Below are positions 47,868 to 59,351 of a stretch of 64,000 nucleotides of DNA, one piece after another. The stretch covers positions 357,493 to 421,492 of the forward strand of contig JALJCO010007154.1 of assembly GCA_023101725.1 (NCBI GenBank). The letters run 5' to 3'. Below the pieces are notes generated by a model. The model saw only the letters and a program-made list of their open reading frames with translations. It ran no database searches and was not told the DNA's origin. Both the position numbers and the translations under genes were made by a program. The stretch is from Atherinomorus stipes. Lineage: Eukaryota > Chordata > Actinopteri > Atheriniformes > Atherinidae. How positions within the stretch are numbered: the first letter of the stretch is position 1; each line of letters begins with the position of its first letter.

Positions 47868-48239
47868 AATATATATAAAATTGAAGATGATGAATGAACA
47901 CTATAAAATTTCCTTTGAACAGAGTTTACTCTTATCAGCTAGAACAGACCCATCGTATCTGTTTAAGTTATAACAGCTTGTGTAAATAAGGGTTGATACA
48001 ATTTTAATTTTTAATTATTTTTTTACTGGCTTTCATTATTTTAAAGACCAGAATAGTTTAAATTGGTATCCTGTGTTGATACAAGAGGATCCTGATTGGA
48101 TTTTTTAAATTTATAAATCAACAACTACAAAAGTCATTGTTAAAATCCGCACGTCTCTGTATTCTCTCTTTTTAATCTTAAATGCTTTTAATTCCGAATC
48201 ATGCTTCTAATTGTTTTTTTTTCTCTCCCTTTTGCTTAT

Positions 48240-48318
48240 AATGTTTTATGTAAAGCACTTTGAATTGTTCTGTACATGAAATGTGCTATACAAATAAACT
48301 TGCCTTGCCTTGTTGTTT
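48240..48318 (+). repeat. LINE-type 3' tail
   Basis: 'gtaaagcactttgaattgtt' followed by 'gtgctatacaaataaac' and a (TTGCC)n end is the typical 3' end of a common fish LINE-derived repeat. The same tail in reverse occurs at 55999 and 61050. Confidence 0.7.
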
Positions 48319-48546
48319 GGGGAAAACTTCTGTAAAACTCAAAAGAAATTGTAGAAAAAATAGTTATTAAATGATTATGTCACACAATGACCAACATTGT
48401 CATCATTATCCTTTACATCATCACTGACCTTCAGAGCTGATTTGGGAACACCTAAAATATGCATAACATCCCATAATCTGAATCACAATCAGGTTAAAGT
48501 CAGCTTACATGAACACATTCCCTTCCCAGGCTCCTTACATGTTAAC

Positions 48547-49254
48547 CATAGACTGTATATAATTACTGGACGTAGCTTCCGGTCTCTTCTGAATAGAGAA
48601 ATGTGAAGCCAGTTGGGCGTGTCTTACCGTCGCCATCTTGCCGTGTCACGTACGTCGTCACTCCAGGAAAATCCTAAAATGGGCACAGCGCGACCGCGGG
48701 ACAAATGATTGACAGCTGACGTACTGTGGGCTAAACGCTAACTGAGCTAACACGAAACTAAGAGGAGCTAACAAAGATAAGCCCCCTAAGCGGCATGGTT
48801 AAGGTAAGACATGCTTAGACTTGCAATTCGCTGACTAAACACCGCCGTTGTGCGACTCTGTAACAAACTGAGACCTTATTAAGAGCAAAGAAGGAGCTAA
48901 CTAGGAGCCTCCGGTCGGCAGGCGGAGCTTCCGGTCTGCCGCATGTCAATCATAAGGATACGCCCTTAATTATGTGTAATTTGAAGAATAAATAACATCT
49001 AAACGAATGAGTTATAAAAAAATTCACCCCCCTCACAGTTGACATGAAGGTAAACGTGACCTAATAAACCTAAAATGATTTTTTGAACCAGGCTGTAAAC
49101 CTGTTTATTTCTGCTGTGAAGTTGGCGTTTTTAACATGGGAGTCTATGGGGATTTGCTCGCTCTTGGAGCCAGCCCCTAGCGGATGAAGGGAGGATTACA
49201 CTAAATACAATGCGGAAGAGAGCTTCACTGTTCTGAGGCGGAGTTTGCCCCTTG
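48547..49254 (+). mobile_element. 708-bp hAT-type MITE, copy 1
   Basis: Ends CATAGACTGTATATAA and, reversed, CAAGGGGCAAACTCCG, both of the CANRG form common in hAT elements. An 8-bp duplication ATGTTAAC flanks it (48539-48546 and 49255-49262), the hallmark length for hAT. The interior is non-coding. The copy at 59366-60073 has exactly the same length and differs by a limited number of substitutions, most of them near the 3' end (about 49204-49224). Confidence 0.9.
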
Positions 49255-49832
49255 ATGTTAACAGCTGTAGCACACAATGCTTTTAAATGTTGCATGGGGT
49301 GTGATCATTCTTTCATGTCCAAATTGGAGCTCCATAGTTCATTAATAATTCAGGGGAGGACGTCAAATGGTGCATGATGGAAGGAAATAATAAGGATTTA
49401 AGCTCAGTTTGAAGGAAGAAATTGTGTTTTTGTGCTCATTAAGACTAGATTTATTTGTGTGGTTGTGACAAGTTAATTCAGGTCTCTGAATTCATTAACT
49501 TCACCAAAGATTTTAGCTAATTTGATCAAATGCATGCATACATTTTTCTTTCTTACTTTGGGGGTCAATTATTATTATTATTATTTAAATAAAAATATTA
49601 ATAATATTATGATATTGATTATGTGATTATGGTGTTTATGGTATATGCTTTATGACACCTTTGTATTGATTTATGCAGCAGCTGAAAGAGTACCTTGCTT
49701 GGTTGTTGACCATTTGCAACTACGTATTAATAAAGATTTAAAAAAAGATGTAATTAATGAAAATTATACATCAACTACACATTAGCCACAACAGTCAGGC
49801 CTACATTCCTGCATTTTACTTTTACATAAGTC

Positions 49833-50394
49833 CTACAGGCCAAGTTCAAAAGCAGTGATGCTCCCAGCTGTGAGACTTTCTCTGTTTTTGGAAGTCTTAA
49901 AGAAATCTGCTAATGTTGTTATAAAGATATAATTTCTCCTAGTTGTGAAATTAACTGTCTGATGAAAATAGCCCTGGACTGTCATGTTTAATGTGAGATG
50001 GACAATAATGGCACCATTTACACTATCAATGAATGTCGCCATAACACTGTTGATAAACCTCCTCGCCTTTACACATGCCCTCCATCTGCACCTCTGGGTG
50101 ATGCCTGAGAAGAGGGGGGACATGTGGGGGGCTGCAGGTGGAGCTGGAGCAGATCCCCCTCCATAATGTTCACCACTGCCACAATGGATGATGAGGGCAT
50201 CAGGAGCTGCTCTTCCTCACAGGGAGTGAGAAAAGAAGGGGAGAGGGCCTTTCCACCGTGGTCCACCCCAGCCAGACCAGGAGATCCTGACATCATGGAG
50301 CCCCAGATTTCCTCCAATGGTCTCTGCAGCTCTTTGGGCACCACCGCTGATGCAGCTGTCCCCAATTATCCAAATGTTGTCTATGGGGACAGAG
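49833..50394 (-). pseudogene. SGNH/GDSL-type hydrolase relic of a retroelement
   Basis: The minus strand reads a hydrolase-like domain. Block I is IWIIGDS (GDS at 50363-50355), followed by NLGLHDVRISWSGWGG and a GPLPFFSHSL segment, then an in-frame stop (50219-50217), then APDALIIHCGSGEH where a GxND block III is expected but changed. After a frameshift, FSGITQRCRWRA, ARRFINSVMATF and a degraded C-terminal block (QGYFHQTVNF, where a DGVH-like catalytic block V is expected) follow to 49833. Such domains occur in teleost retroelements; I recall them from Ngaro-type tyrosine-recombinase elements but cannot verify this. No neighbouring retroelement gene was found. Dead by stop, frameshift and loss of motif residues. 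Confidence 0.7.
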
Positions 50395-50419
50395 AAAATA
50401 GCATAATGAATGACTGAGT

Positions 50420-51005
50420 TGATGATGGTTGAACAGCTGGATCAGTTGAAAGTACTCTTACTATCCTATGTTGCTCAATAGCAAGAAATGCGCAACACCT
50501 GACAAAAACACTACATTTATGGCCTACATAATAATAATTAATTTAGATAAATAATATAATTAATATGATACATTTCAATGTGGAAACCACAGTCTGAAGT
50601 TGCCAAGACGGGTAATTACAGGTTTTGCTCTGCGAGGCAGATGTGGATGAATTGGAGGCAGTCATCGTGACCTTTCAGAGCTACTGAAAGAAAGTTGTAA
50701 TAAAAGGGAAACTCGTCACATCCTAGACCTTGATCTACGTTGGTAAAATTTGCAGCAATAAAAAAAAACAAAAAAATAAAAAACATTAATATAAACAGTG
50801 GTTAATCTGCTGTAGCTGTGAGAGCAGTTTTTTCTTGAATGAAAGAGTCTTCATTGGGTACAATTAACAAAAAAGCAAAATACGAACAAGTATAGACATA
50901 TAGATTATCTCAGAAACCAGTCATAACTACCTTAAATCTTAATTTAAAAACTTAAGTAAAGGAAATAAATTATTTCTAGTGACATATTAACTTACTGATT
51001 TAAAA
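50420..51005. other. Intergenic sequence, no gene recognised
   Basis: AT-rich DNA with short A-runs near 50760. No transposon ends or coding similarity noticed. Confidence 0.4.
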
Positions 51006-51009
51006 TGTG

Positions 51010-51292
51010 CGGCGTTATCCGGCAGCTAGGCGCACTTTAGCTTTAGCCCGTCTACCTCCATTAGCTTTGGGTTAGCTCTGTTAGCTTAGCTGCGGGAAGC
51101 TCAGAGTTTGATGGGTGTCAATCATTCATCCACTACGTTCACAGCTCCACTTCTTTGCCCATTACTGTATTTTCCGGAAGTGACGTAATGCGTGAGGCCA
51201 AGATGGCGACGGTGGGACCCGCCCAACTGGCTTCACTCTTGCCTGTTCAGAAGTGACCGGATTGTACGTCCATCTTTTATATACAGTCTATG
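51010..51292 (-). mobile_element. 5' part of a diverged hAT MITE related to the 708-bp family
   Basis: Read on the minus strand it starts CATAGACTGTATATAAAAG at 51292 and contains 'gtgaagccagttgggcggg' and 'accgtcgccatcttggcc', as do the 708-bp elements. The 3' part is missing. It is clearly more diverged than the two complete copies. Confidence 0.75.
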
Positions 51293-51581
51293 AGCTAAAT
51301 GCAGCGACGTAGAGACTCCATTCCAACTTGTGTGGATAGGGTCGACTTCAAGCTATAAAAGGCCTTTTTCTTTACTGTTGGAAGAAAAATGCACCACATC
51401 AACCAATAACAAAATTATGTGACAACATGATGCATTTGGTTGCTGAGGAAGAGGGGAGGTGGTAGAAGTAACCAAAAAGTCACCAAAATCAGGTTGAAGG
51501 GCTGTCTCTGGGTGGATGGGAGGACTAACACGCCCTGGAAATATCAAACCTGTAATGTCCTTTCAGTCTTGTCATGGACAG

Positions 51582-52421
51582 GAAAAGTCTTTTTGGATTG
51601 GAGCGTCAACAATGCGCCTGACGCCCAAAGTTGGACACTGTCACTAAAAAGTCAGACGCTTCATTCCTAGCATCTTGACGCCCCCGACGTGGGTCTAGGG
51701 ATGTCCAGCCAAGGCGCGTTCAACGCGTGTTGGAAGGAGCCCCTCCTTTTTCCTGTCACCAGTCTGTTTGCACCATGACAGATGCAGGAGAGAGAGCGGC
51801 TCGGCATTATGAGATAAACAAAGCTAGGGAACCTCCTCGTCGGGCGTCTCTGCTCCCTGTCTGGTTCATCGGATGATTCCAGATGTTCTGAATGTGACTA
51901 GTTTCACCATTTATTCCAGGAGCTGCTGGCGGGGGGTGCTTTCAGCCGTCTGATCTGGCCCAGTTTAACCCGATGCGGGGCAGCATTAAAAGCCCAGTAA
52001 ATCCCATCGGTACAGCAGGTCATCAAACCGCCGTTCAGAAACCGGGACCGGATGCAGATCAAAGTTTATCCTCCTCTGTGTTCAGAGAGTGAGGCGATTC
52101 CCCTGGTTCTTTTGGTTGTTTTCCGTCCTGTGAGAAAATGTGCGTCTGCATCATGACATTGAGTCGCTCTGATTGGTTGATGCCCCGCGTCAAGATGCCA
52201 AAGTTCGGATTTTCCAACTCCGTCGTCTGCCACCCTTGACGCACATAACGTGCGTCGAATGCTGCTGAATCTCAAAAGTAGACGCGTGAAACGTGCAAAA
52301 CGCCCCTAGACGCGCTGTGCCCGACCCGGTTAACGCGGCGCAAGAAGGGTCGACGCTCCTTGACGCCATTGACTTTGCATGTAAACCTGACGCCTAAATC
52401 ATGTTTGGTCTGAACACACCG
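51582..52421 (-). mobile_element. Harbinger-like MITE (family H2), inverted copy
   Basis: The right end CGGTGTGTTCAGACCAAACA (read on the minus strand from 52421) is followed by TTA (52422-52424), and the interior matches 19705-20423 in reverse ('gcggctcggcattatgagat', 'gtttatcctcctctgtgttc'). The other end is degraded near 51582. Confidence 0.7.
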
Positions 52422-52424
52422 TTA

Positions 52425-54257
52425 AGACTTTACTGCATTTTGATGTAAGCTGTTTTTTATATCTCTTGATGCCCAATTTTTCCAGATATTTTTAAAACTA
52501 ACTGCTTATATTTACATTCTAAGTTATAAAAGTGGTTTGTGAAACAAGTTTGTGGTATTTACAATGAAGAATCAAAGTTTTTCCTACACAGATTTTCTGG
52601 GGGTTTTTTGTATGAATTTAGGACTGCCGTGCCAAAATGAAAAAATAACTGTAAAATCACACTGGTGAGGTCGTGCTGAAAAGAATGATATCAAACAAGG
52701 CAGGTAAGCTGCTTTAAAGTGAAATATAAAGATAAAAACAAAAAACTTGTGACAACTAGTCACAAAAATCCCAAAATAGCCTCATCTCAGTGAGAGGAGT
52801 TCATTTTGGACATCTGGCTCGACTAATTCTTTGCAACAAAACATTGGTGAAATGAAGGAGTTTGTTGCAAATAATGCCTTATTTAGAGGCTGCACATGGT
52901 TGCCCCATAGCTTCCATTATATTGGACATACGCTGATCTCAAGTGGATCTAAATAAATAAAGTAAATAAATATCCTCCGAAGACATTCAAATTGCACCAA
53001 AACTGTCTGGGTGAGTAAATGAACATATTTCATGCTAGAAAATAGGTCCAGATTAAAAAAAATCTGGCAATCATGGCAGAGTCGGCATTCAACTGAAGAG
53101 CGTGACGTCACGTGCTAAAGGTCAATACACACAATCCTGAGTGTTTCTTAGTGATGAAAATGTCTAAGCTTCATCCTGGTTCGCCAGCCTGTTTTCCTTC
53201 TGATATTTAGAAATTTGAATCAAATTACCAAGTGCAGATATTTGTGCTTTAAAGATTTTCCATTGGTGGAAGAGTTTTAGCATGGTAGCGCACAATTAAA
53301 AACATTTCAGCAGCACCAGCACATACTATAAAAAGAACTTGGCTTAACCCATTCATTTAAATGCAGTTAATTAGAGGAGCTGTCTGGGGAGAAGGGCCTC
53401 GCAGGGCCATTTGTATCTTGTATATATGTGTGTGTCTGTGTGTGGACGTGTAGCAAGTTTTTCATAAGATAAATGAATGCTGCTTAACAGTGCAGTAAAT
53501 ACGGACACCTCACAAGGGTATTACCACTATTGCTCTCTTTATTTCCTGACTAACACTCTCTAACACACACATTCAGTCTAATTAATCCTTTAACTCTTGC
53601 CGGCTGTCTTATTTTAGTTCATCAGATAGTCTCCAAGAGATTAATTTAAGATTTTAAATAATTTTTAAATATGAAACTAATTAACTTTAGTCGTTTCTTG
53701 TTTAATCAGCAGACTGACATTCTGAATGTAAAATGGAGCAAAGTAACACAGGAAGACAATGTACAATTAATTATTAAGAAGCCTGAAGATGAGTTTATTG
53801 ATACATTACTGTTCATATTGCCCTAAAATCTGTTTTCTATTAATCTAAGAGTTAGTCATGAGTGGGGATGAATTTCTCATTACTGAACTGAAAACAGTAA
53901 AAAAAAGAAAAATTGTTTTTCAGCCCAATGATTTCTCTGTGGACTTTAAAAGCATATAAACTTAGCACAAAAGTAAGGAAATTTGTGTTTGGCTGATTAC
54001 TTGCCCCTTCAGTTATACCAATGGTGTTGTATTATACACGTGAAAGCCTAATTAGTCACCTTTACAATGAAGTTTATCTTGTAAGGATTTTGCTTCTATG
54101 AAATGACAGGGTTGCCTCTCTCTTCTTGAACTTCAGGACATTTTCAGGACTTTTCCAGCTGTTACAGTACAAGTCAATTTATCACAACAGATTAAAAACT
54201 TCCGCCCCAAGCTTTTGTAGAAGTGTTCTACAATTGTAGCTAGCTTATATTTTGTAC
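52425..54257. other. Intergenic sequence with one dispersed repeat
   Basis: 52838-53050 matches 36405-36600 ('aatgccttatttagaggctg', 'tccattatattggacatacg', 'caaaactgtctgggtgagta') and ends near a small inverted 'ccagatt…aatctgg'. The remainder holds nothing recognised. Confidence 0.45.
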
Positions 54258-54632
54258 AGAGATGAAGCAGCGATGAAGCGGCAACAAAGTGGAGATGAAG
54301 CAGAGACAAAGCAGAAACGAAGCAGAGGCAAAACGCCAATGAAGCAGAGACGAAGCAGCAATGAGCAGCAATGAATCGGCTACGAAGCGGTGACAAAGCA
54401 GCAACGAAGCAGTGACAAAAGCAGAGACAAAACGCCAATGAAGCAGAGACAAAGCAGAGACAAAGCAGAGACGAAGCAGCGACGAAACGCCAATGAAGCA
54501 GAGACGGAGCTGCAACGAAGCGGCAATGAAACATCAATGAAACATAGACAAAGCAGAGATGAAGCTGCGATGAGACAGCGATGAAGCGGCAACAAAGCAG
54601 TGACTAAGCAGAGACGAAGCAGCGACTAAGTA
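54258..54632. repeat. 11-bp minisatellite (GAAGCAGAGAC type)
   Basis: About 34 imperfect copies of an 11-bp unit of the form 'agagacgaagc', with variants such as 'gccaatgaagc' placed at higher-order intervals. Because 11 is not a multiple of three, the translated minus strand repeats every 11 residues in each frame; stops are rare, so overlapping Leu/Cys/Ser/Phe-rich frames of up to 134 codons appear. These are not considered genes. Confidence 0.9.
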
Positions 54633-54949
54633 GAGGGAGAAAAAATCATTTTCCAAGAGAAGTCAAGCTTTGCCAGGACATATGATTTTTTTTTTCTCAT
54701 TTTCCATTTGTTTTCCATGACTGGAAAAATGTTAAATCATTTTCCAGGTTTCCAGGACGCTTGGGAACCCTAAATGAGCAACACAGATTAACATACAGGT
54801 AGTATGTGACAAAAACTGCTGGAACACGAATAAAAATTTAATTAATGACATTTCTTACAGTGCTGATGATGTGATTTTCTTTCCTCTGCCATTATAGATT
54901 TAAAAATTGCAGTTTTAAGTTAAGTTACTTTTCCAAATTTACATATGCA

Positions 54950-55210
54950 GGGTGTCCGCAGGGTTGTAAAAAGTATTAAAAGGTAGTAAATGAAACTGGC
55001 AAAAATTAAGGCCATTAAAAAGTGTTAAAAAGTAATAAATGTTTCTGGTGAGGTATAATGTCTTTTTTGAACCACTATTAAATTGAGATTTTTTTTTTTC
55101 CGTTAGTGGTAAGTGAAATGAAATGAAAATTAATGAAAAATACTTTATTTATCCCAGAAGGAAAATTCAACATTTTAAAGCTCTCTTTTTTTCTTTTTTT
55201 TTTTTTTTTA
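54950..55210. repeat. Degraded interspersed repeat with L2-like tail
   Basis: 'gggtgtccgcagggttgtaa' with many 'ttaaaaagtattaaaag' words at 54950-55040 matches a common fish repeat start. At 55139-55170 'tactttatttatcccagaag' is the reverse of an L2-type 3' tail, followed by poly-T at about 55190. Confidence 0.5.
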
Positions 55211-55774
55211 ACAATATAACATTAATATGAAATAACAACAACAATAAAAAGTCAGTCAGTCTTGTTCTTTAGGGTGATGGCTGCTGGTAGGAATGAAGTG
55301 TAGGCCAATCCTGAAAATCACATGCATTTATTTATTTTATATAGTTAATGTACGAGTGGGATCTCAGGAGATCAATGATATGAGGCCATTGACATTCGCT
55401 GCTGGTAAAACAAGCCACAATAAAGATTAAAAAAACAAACAAAACAAACGCTGGCTCATTATGCAAACTGGTCAAATTTGTGACAGACTTGCTGCCAAAA
55501 TTGGGAAGTGTAATTTTTCGGACATTTGATTAAAATAACTATGATTCAAAGGCTCAGGCCAGTGGTTGGTGATAGTCGGGAGGCAGGCGTATTGTCAAAT
55601 CTGCAAGAAGAAAATAAATATCGCCATGGGAAACCCCGTAAAGCCCCACATTGGATCTAAAAACGCCCACCAAGTAAGGTTGTTTTCATACATATTTGGG
55701 TGGAGCCAGGCGCTGCCGCATCAGTGAAAAGGTTGCAATGTTTCAATTTTCAACTAATACAGCTCCGTTTCACA

Positions 55775-57208
55775 TAGGGATGGGTACCTTTCACATTTGA
55801 ATCGATACGGTACCAACTTTCGGTACCTGCAAATCGGTACCGGTACCAAACGGTACCAGTTTTCGGTACTTTTCTGTGTGTTTATATGGCAATAACAGAT
55901 TTATTTCTCATTCTCAACAAAGAATTTTTTAATAATATATTAAAGCAAAATCCAGCTGTTTCTCTATGATGTCAGAGCGTCTGGTAACAGGGAAACTTTA
56001 TGGCAAGGCAAGTTTTTTTATACAGCACATTTCATGTAGCCTACAGGAAAATTCTAAGTGCTTTAGATAAACCATAAGCATTGCAGTGGGGTGTAAAAGG
56101 GAAAATGATTAAGAACAAAAAAGTAGAAGTATGATTTTAAAATGATAAACATTAAAAATATTTAAGATTAAAAAGAGAGCATAGAGCCGAGCAGATTTGA
56201 ACTTTAGAGTAAAATATGTGAATGCAGCTGAGAACAAGTGTTTCAGCTGATCTGAGACTTTCTGGGAGTTTGTTCCAGACGAAATAATAATAATAATGAC
56301 AGAATAATTTAATGAGAAAAAAGACGGAATATTCTCCGACACTGTACTGGTTTTGTGGCGCGTTTTGCGCAGGTCTGGAGGCTGTAATCCTGCTGCAGGG
56401 ATCAGGTTACTAACTTGGTGCAGACAGTTTCTGCCGTGCTGGTTAAACCTTACAAGCTGTTTCAGAGAGACGCAGACTCTTATTTATCAGATGTAAGTAT
56501 GGTGGCTGATGCACTCACGTGCGGAAACTCCGCTGTGATGAAGAGTTTAATAAAGATGTGGGACGCGACAGAAGGAGGGAGGGAGAGACGTGACACGCGC
56601 GTCGCCCCAGAACTGGTTTACTGTCTTGGTTGATGCTAAACTCAGTAAATATTCACATCGTATTAAGTTCTTGAACGGCAGTTTGTGAACCTGCTGGTTA
56701 TTATAATAATAATAATACATTTTATTTATAAAGCGCTTTTAAAAGATCTCAAAGCAGCTGTACAAGTCAGGTAAAAAAGGGTCTGCCCCCGATTACATCT
56801 GTTCAGCCGCCGAGGCGCTGACGGACTTCTCCCTCTTTTTTCTGCGGGCTGCGGATGACGCGTCGGGAACGGAGCTTTGAAAAGAATATTGTGTTTAATC
56901 TGCTGCTTCCTCAGATTAGACGTGTTCCCGCCGCTGGCATCACAAATATGCAGCGAACTTGATGTTTTAGAGAAGTGAAGCAGGAAAGCTTCCGACTGAA
57001 CACGCGGCCGCTGCTGCTGATGTCATGCTGCGATGCAACGTTCACGTGCGGCACAGAAATAACAAACTCTTCCACTACCTCACATTAAAAAGGATGCATT
57101 TAGGTACCGAAACATGGTACCGTTTGATTTTACGTGAATCGGTACCCGGTAGTACCGACGGAGTTCGGTAGGTACCAATAAAAGTACCGATTTCGGTACC
57201 CATCCCTA
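55775..57208. mobile_element. 1434-bp hAT-type element with 8-bp duplication
   Basis: Inverted ends TAGGGATGGGTACC and GGTACCCATCCCTA match exactly. The flanks carry the 8-bp duplication GTTTCACA (55767-55774 and 57209-57216). Subterminal regions on both sides are rich in GGTACC/GTACCG words. A LINE-tail repeat (55999-56300) lies inside. No transposase is recognised; the open frame at 56415-56633 has no known relatives. Confidence 0.9.
55999..56300 (-). repeat. LINE-derived repeat inside the hAT element
   Basis: 'ggcaaggcaagtttttttat' at the left, then 'tctaagtgctttagataaacc' and 'ttgcagtggggtgtaaaagg', match in reverse the 3' end of a common fish LINE-derived repeat. The tail microsatellite lies at the left, as expected for minus-strand orientation. 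Confidence 0.6.
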
Positions 57209-57216
57209 GTTTCACA

Positions 57217-58634
57217 TAGCCCTTTTAATCACCGGGTCCAGCAGTCACTCTACAGACTGGAGCGTTGTGTATCCATGGCTACCAGGCAGAAGTAGACGCG
57301 TCCTAGCTGTATTACGTGTTGTTAACAAAGCACACGTGAATGATGGGGTGTTGAAGACGAGACGAGACGAGTTGCGTGTGGAAAACGATGTTGTCATGTA
57401 CTGGAGGCGGTGGATTTCCAGACAAACCAGAGCAAGACGCACATTGATTCTGCTGAACGGCGAAGTCTGACCATATGCAGATATCAGCGAAAAGACAGGT
57501 ACCGGTGAGTTAAACATGAGCATTAATGCTTAACCTGCGAGCCCTTGTTGGGAATTTGTCGTGTTTGTAAAAGGCTGATGTTAACATTAGAAATACATTA
57601 GTAGCTAGCAAACACAAGATGATACTAAACCATACAGTTAGGCCGTGTAACCCTGTTATTTGTAATAACACTGTCAATAAGAAGATATCCCTATAGTACA
57701 GCTGCCTATGGATTCCTGTAGTTCAAAAAGGTGGAGCATCTGTGATTTAAGTCGAGCTGAAGTTGGTGCGCGTTCACACATGACTCACGCCGCATTTCAG
57801 GTCAATGCAAGCCACTCCAGAACCACCCTGTACACCCGGTCTGAGAGCGGGCGAGTTAGGTCGACTACGAGTGCGACTGGCGTGTTCACACAGACCCAGC
57901 CGCGCCGCTTTCGGAACTAAAACCCAGTTAGGTCGACCTAAATGGGTCCTGTGTGAAAACGACCTAAGATTCAGGGGACAAGTAGCGCGACGGCTATCAT
58001 CACTCCTCCGCCAATTTCCATTGCTCCTCCACAGGCAGAGGTAGGCCGACCAGCACTGTGAATGCAGGCAGAAAAAACGTCAGGCGACTCGGATGTTGCG
58101 TGCCAAGGTTTTAAAAAAATGGCCATTTAACAGCGCTCATACCCACCAAGGGGATCGGCGCTATTTCACACGCTCCTCGATTCAGACAGCAAAGTCCTCC
58201 GTGTGCAGCAAGAACAAGACCAGCAACACAAAGTGATGGAAAAGCGGTCTGTACTCTTCCTCACACCAACAAAATAACTTTGTCTTGGGTTGGATGAAAT
58301 GAGAAGCAAATCTGTAAGTCAGTGTTTTTATTAAGGAAAGAAAACGTCCGGTAACTAATAACAGGTATTTACTACACTAACTCAGAATTAGAGGAATCTG
58401 TTTCATCACAACAGTAACAGAGAAAGAGATAATTGCTCATAAATTGTTTTATAATTCATTCATGGCAAAAAAGTATAGAGACAAATTATGAAAATGTTCA
58501 TGTATAGTATTGATTTAGTTATGAAAATACAAAGAACAGTGCATTAGTGAAATCTGATACAACTACATGTGTAGTAGTGACACAACTTCACATTTTATAT
58601 ACAAAGTGACTTTGATTCCTTGCTGAAGTGTGCT
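57217..58634. other. Intergenic sequence, repeat-like in part
   Basis: 57720-57970 has GTCGAC-rich words ('gttaggtcgactacgagtg', 'gttaggtcgacctaaatg') and 'gtgtgaaaacgacc', typical of an interspersed fish repeat, but no ends were paired. Short open frames on both strands at 57245-57523 have no known relatives. Confidence 0.35.
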
Positions 58635-58775
58635 CTATGAAGCTGCTTCATCTTTGCCCACATCATGGCCAATAACAAGAAGCCAAAGTTTCCTCACATC
58701 CACATCGGGGACAGGAAAACCATGAGATCCAAAGGTTGATTCAGCACAGCCCGGATAATTGCACTTCTGTACCAT
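58635..58775 (-). pseudogene. THAP zinc-finger N-terminal fragment
   Basis: A 46-codon minus-strand frame begins MVQKCNYPGCAESTFGSHGF and continues with FPVPDVDVRKLW. The Cys-x4-Cys pair, the HGFP segment and the conserved Trp match the first half of a THAP DNA-binding domain; the later Cys and His of the C2CH zinc site are not encoded. THAP domains occur in host proteins and in P-element and Kolobok transposases. A stop follows at 58637-58635. Part of it is duplicated in inverted orientation at 58936-59052. Could be an exon of a gene outside the window or a transposase remnant; the latter is favoured by the repeat setting. Confidence 0.6.
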
Positions 58776-59052
58776 TTTCAATATGTGTTCAATAGTAAAA
58801 CCGCTTAGGACCTCGCCTCGCTTGGCACTATTTTCTCCCTGTTCATGTCAGTGCGCGCTCCCGCCTGTCAGCTGTTTCACTGTTTACCTGTTGGAGTGAA
58901 GACGGCTACGATGCCAGAGAGCAAAAGTGGTGTTATAAGCGGTTTTATTGTTGAACACATATTGAAAATGGCACTTGGCAATTATCCGGGCTGTGCTGAA
59001 TCAACCTTTGGATTTCATGGTTTTCCTGTCTCCGATGTGGATGTGAGGAAAC
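58688..59052. repeat. Inverted duplication around a 128-bp spacer (THAP arms)
   Basis: 58688-58807 and 58936-59052 are reverse complements with few mismatches. The + strand arm also keeps an open frame (58845-59129) reading NYPGCAESTFGFHGFPVSDV, but it has lost the first Cys of the zinc pair (ALG in place of QKC). Both arms therefore descend from one THAP-coding stretch. Confidence 0.85.
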
Positions 59053-59351
59053 AACAGTGGATAAAGCAGCTTTGTGTGAGTAGTGCACACTTCAGCTGTT
59101 GTGCCAGCATCCTAGGAAAGAATGAGTAAACACACTTTCACACGGCCCAGACGTAGCTGGAATATATGTACAAACGGCAGATATGGTGCAGGTGTACATG
59201 AACACATAAACGCGTTCAGCTGAACCTCCACAATTTTTCATCTCGAGGAAATCAGAGTAGAAGTAGTGAAAGCCATTGTATGCATGTTGCCTTCAACCTG
59301 ACTCCGCCAGATGGATTTGCTCCCGCATAGCCATCTGGCAATCATCCGTTA

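Noticed and set aside
47579..47973. Tyr/Ile-rich open frames around 47.6-47.9 kb
   Set aside because: They are translations of (TA)n repeats on either strand.
54133..54595. Leu/Cys/Ser/Phe-rich proteins of 71-134 residues on the minus strand
   Set aside because: Products of the 11-bp minisatellite; all three frames are similarly open and repetitive.
58635..58775. Complete THAP protein gene
   Set aside because: Only the first half of the domain is encoded before a stop, the later zinc ligands are absent, and the segment is part of an inverted repeat.
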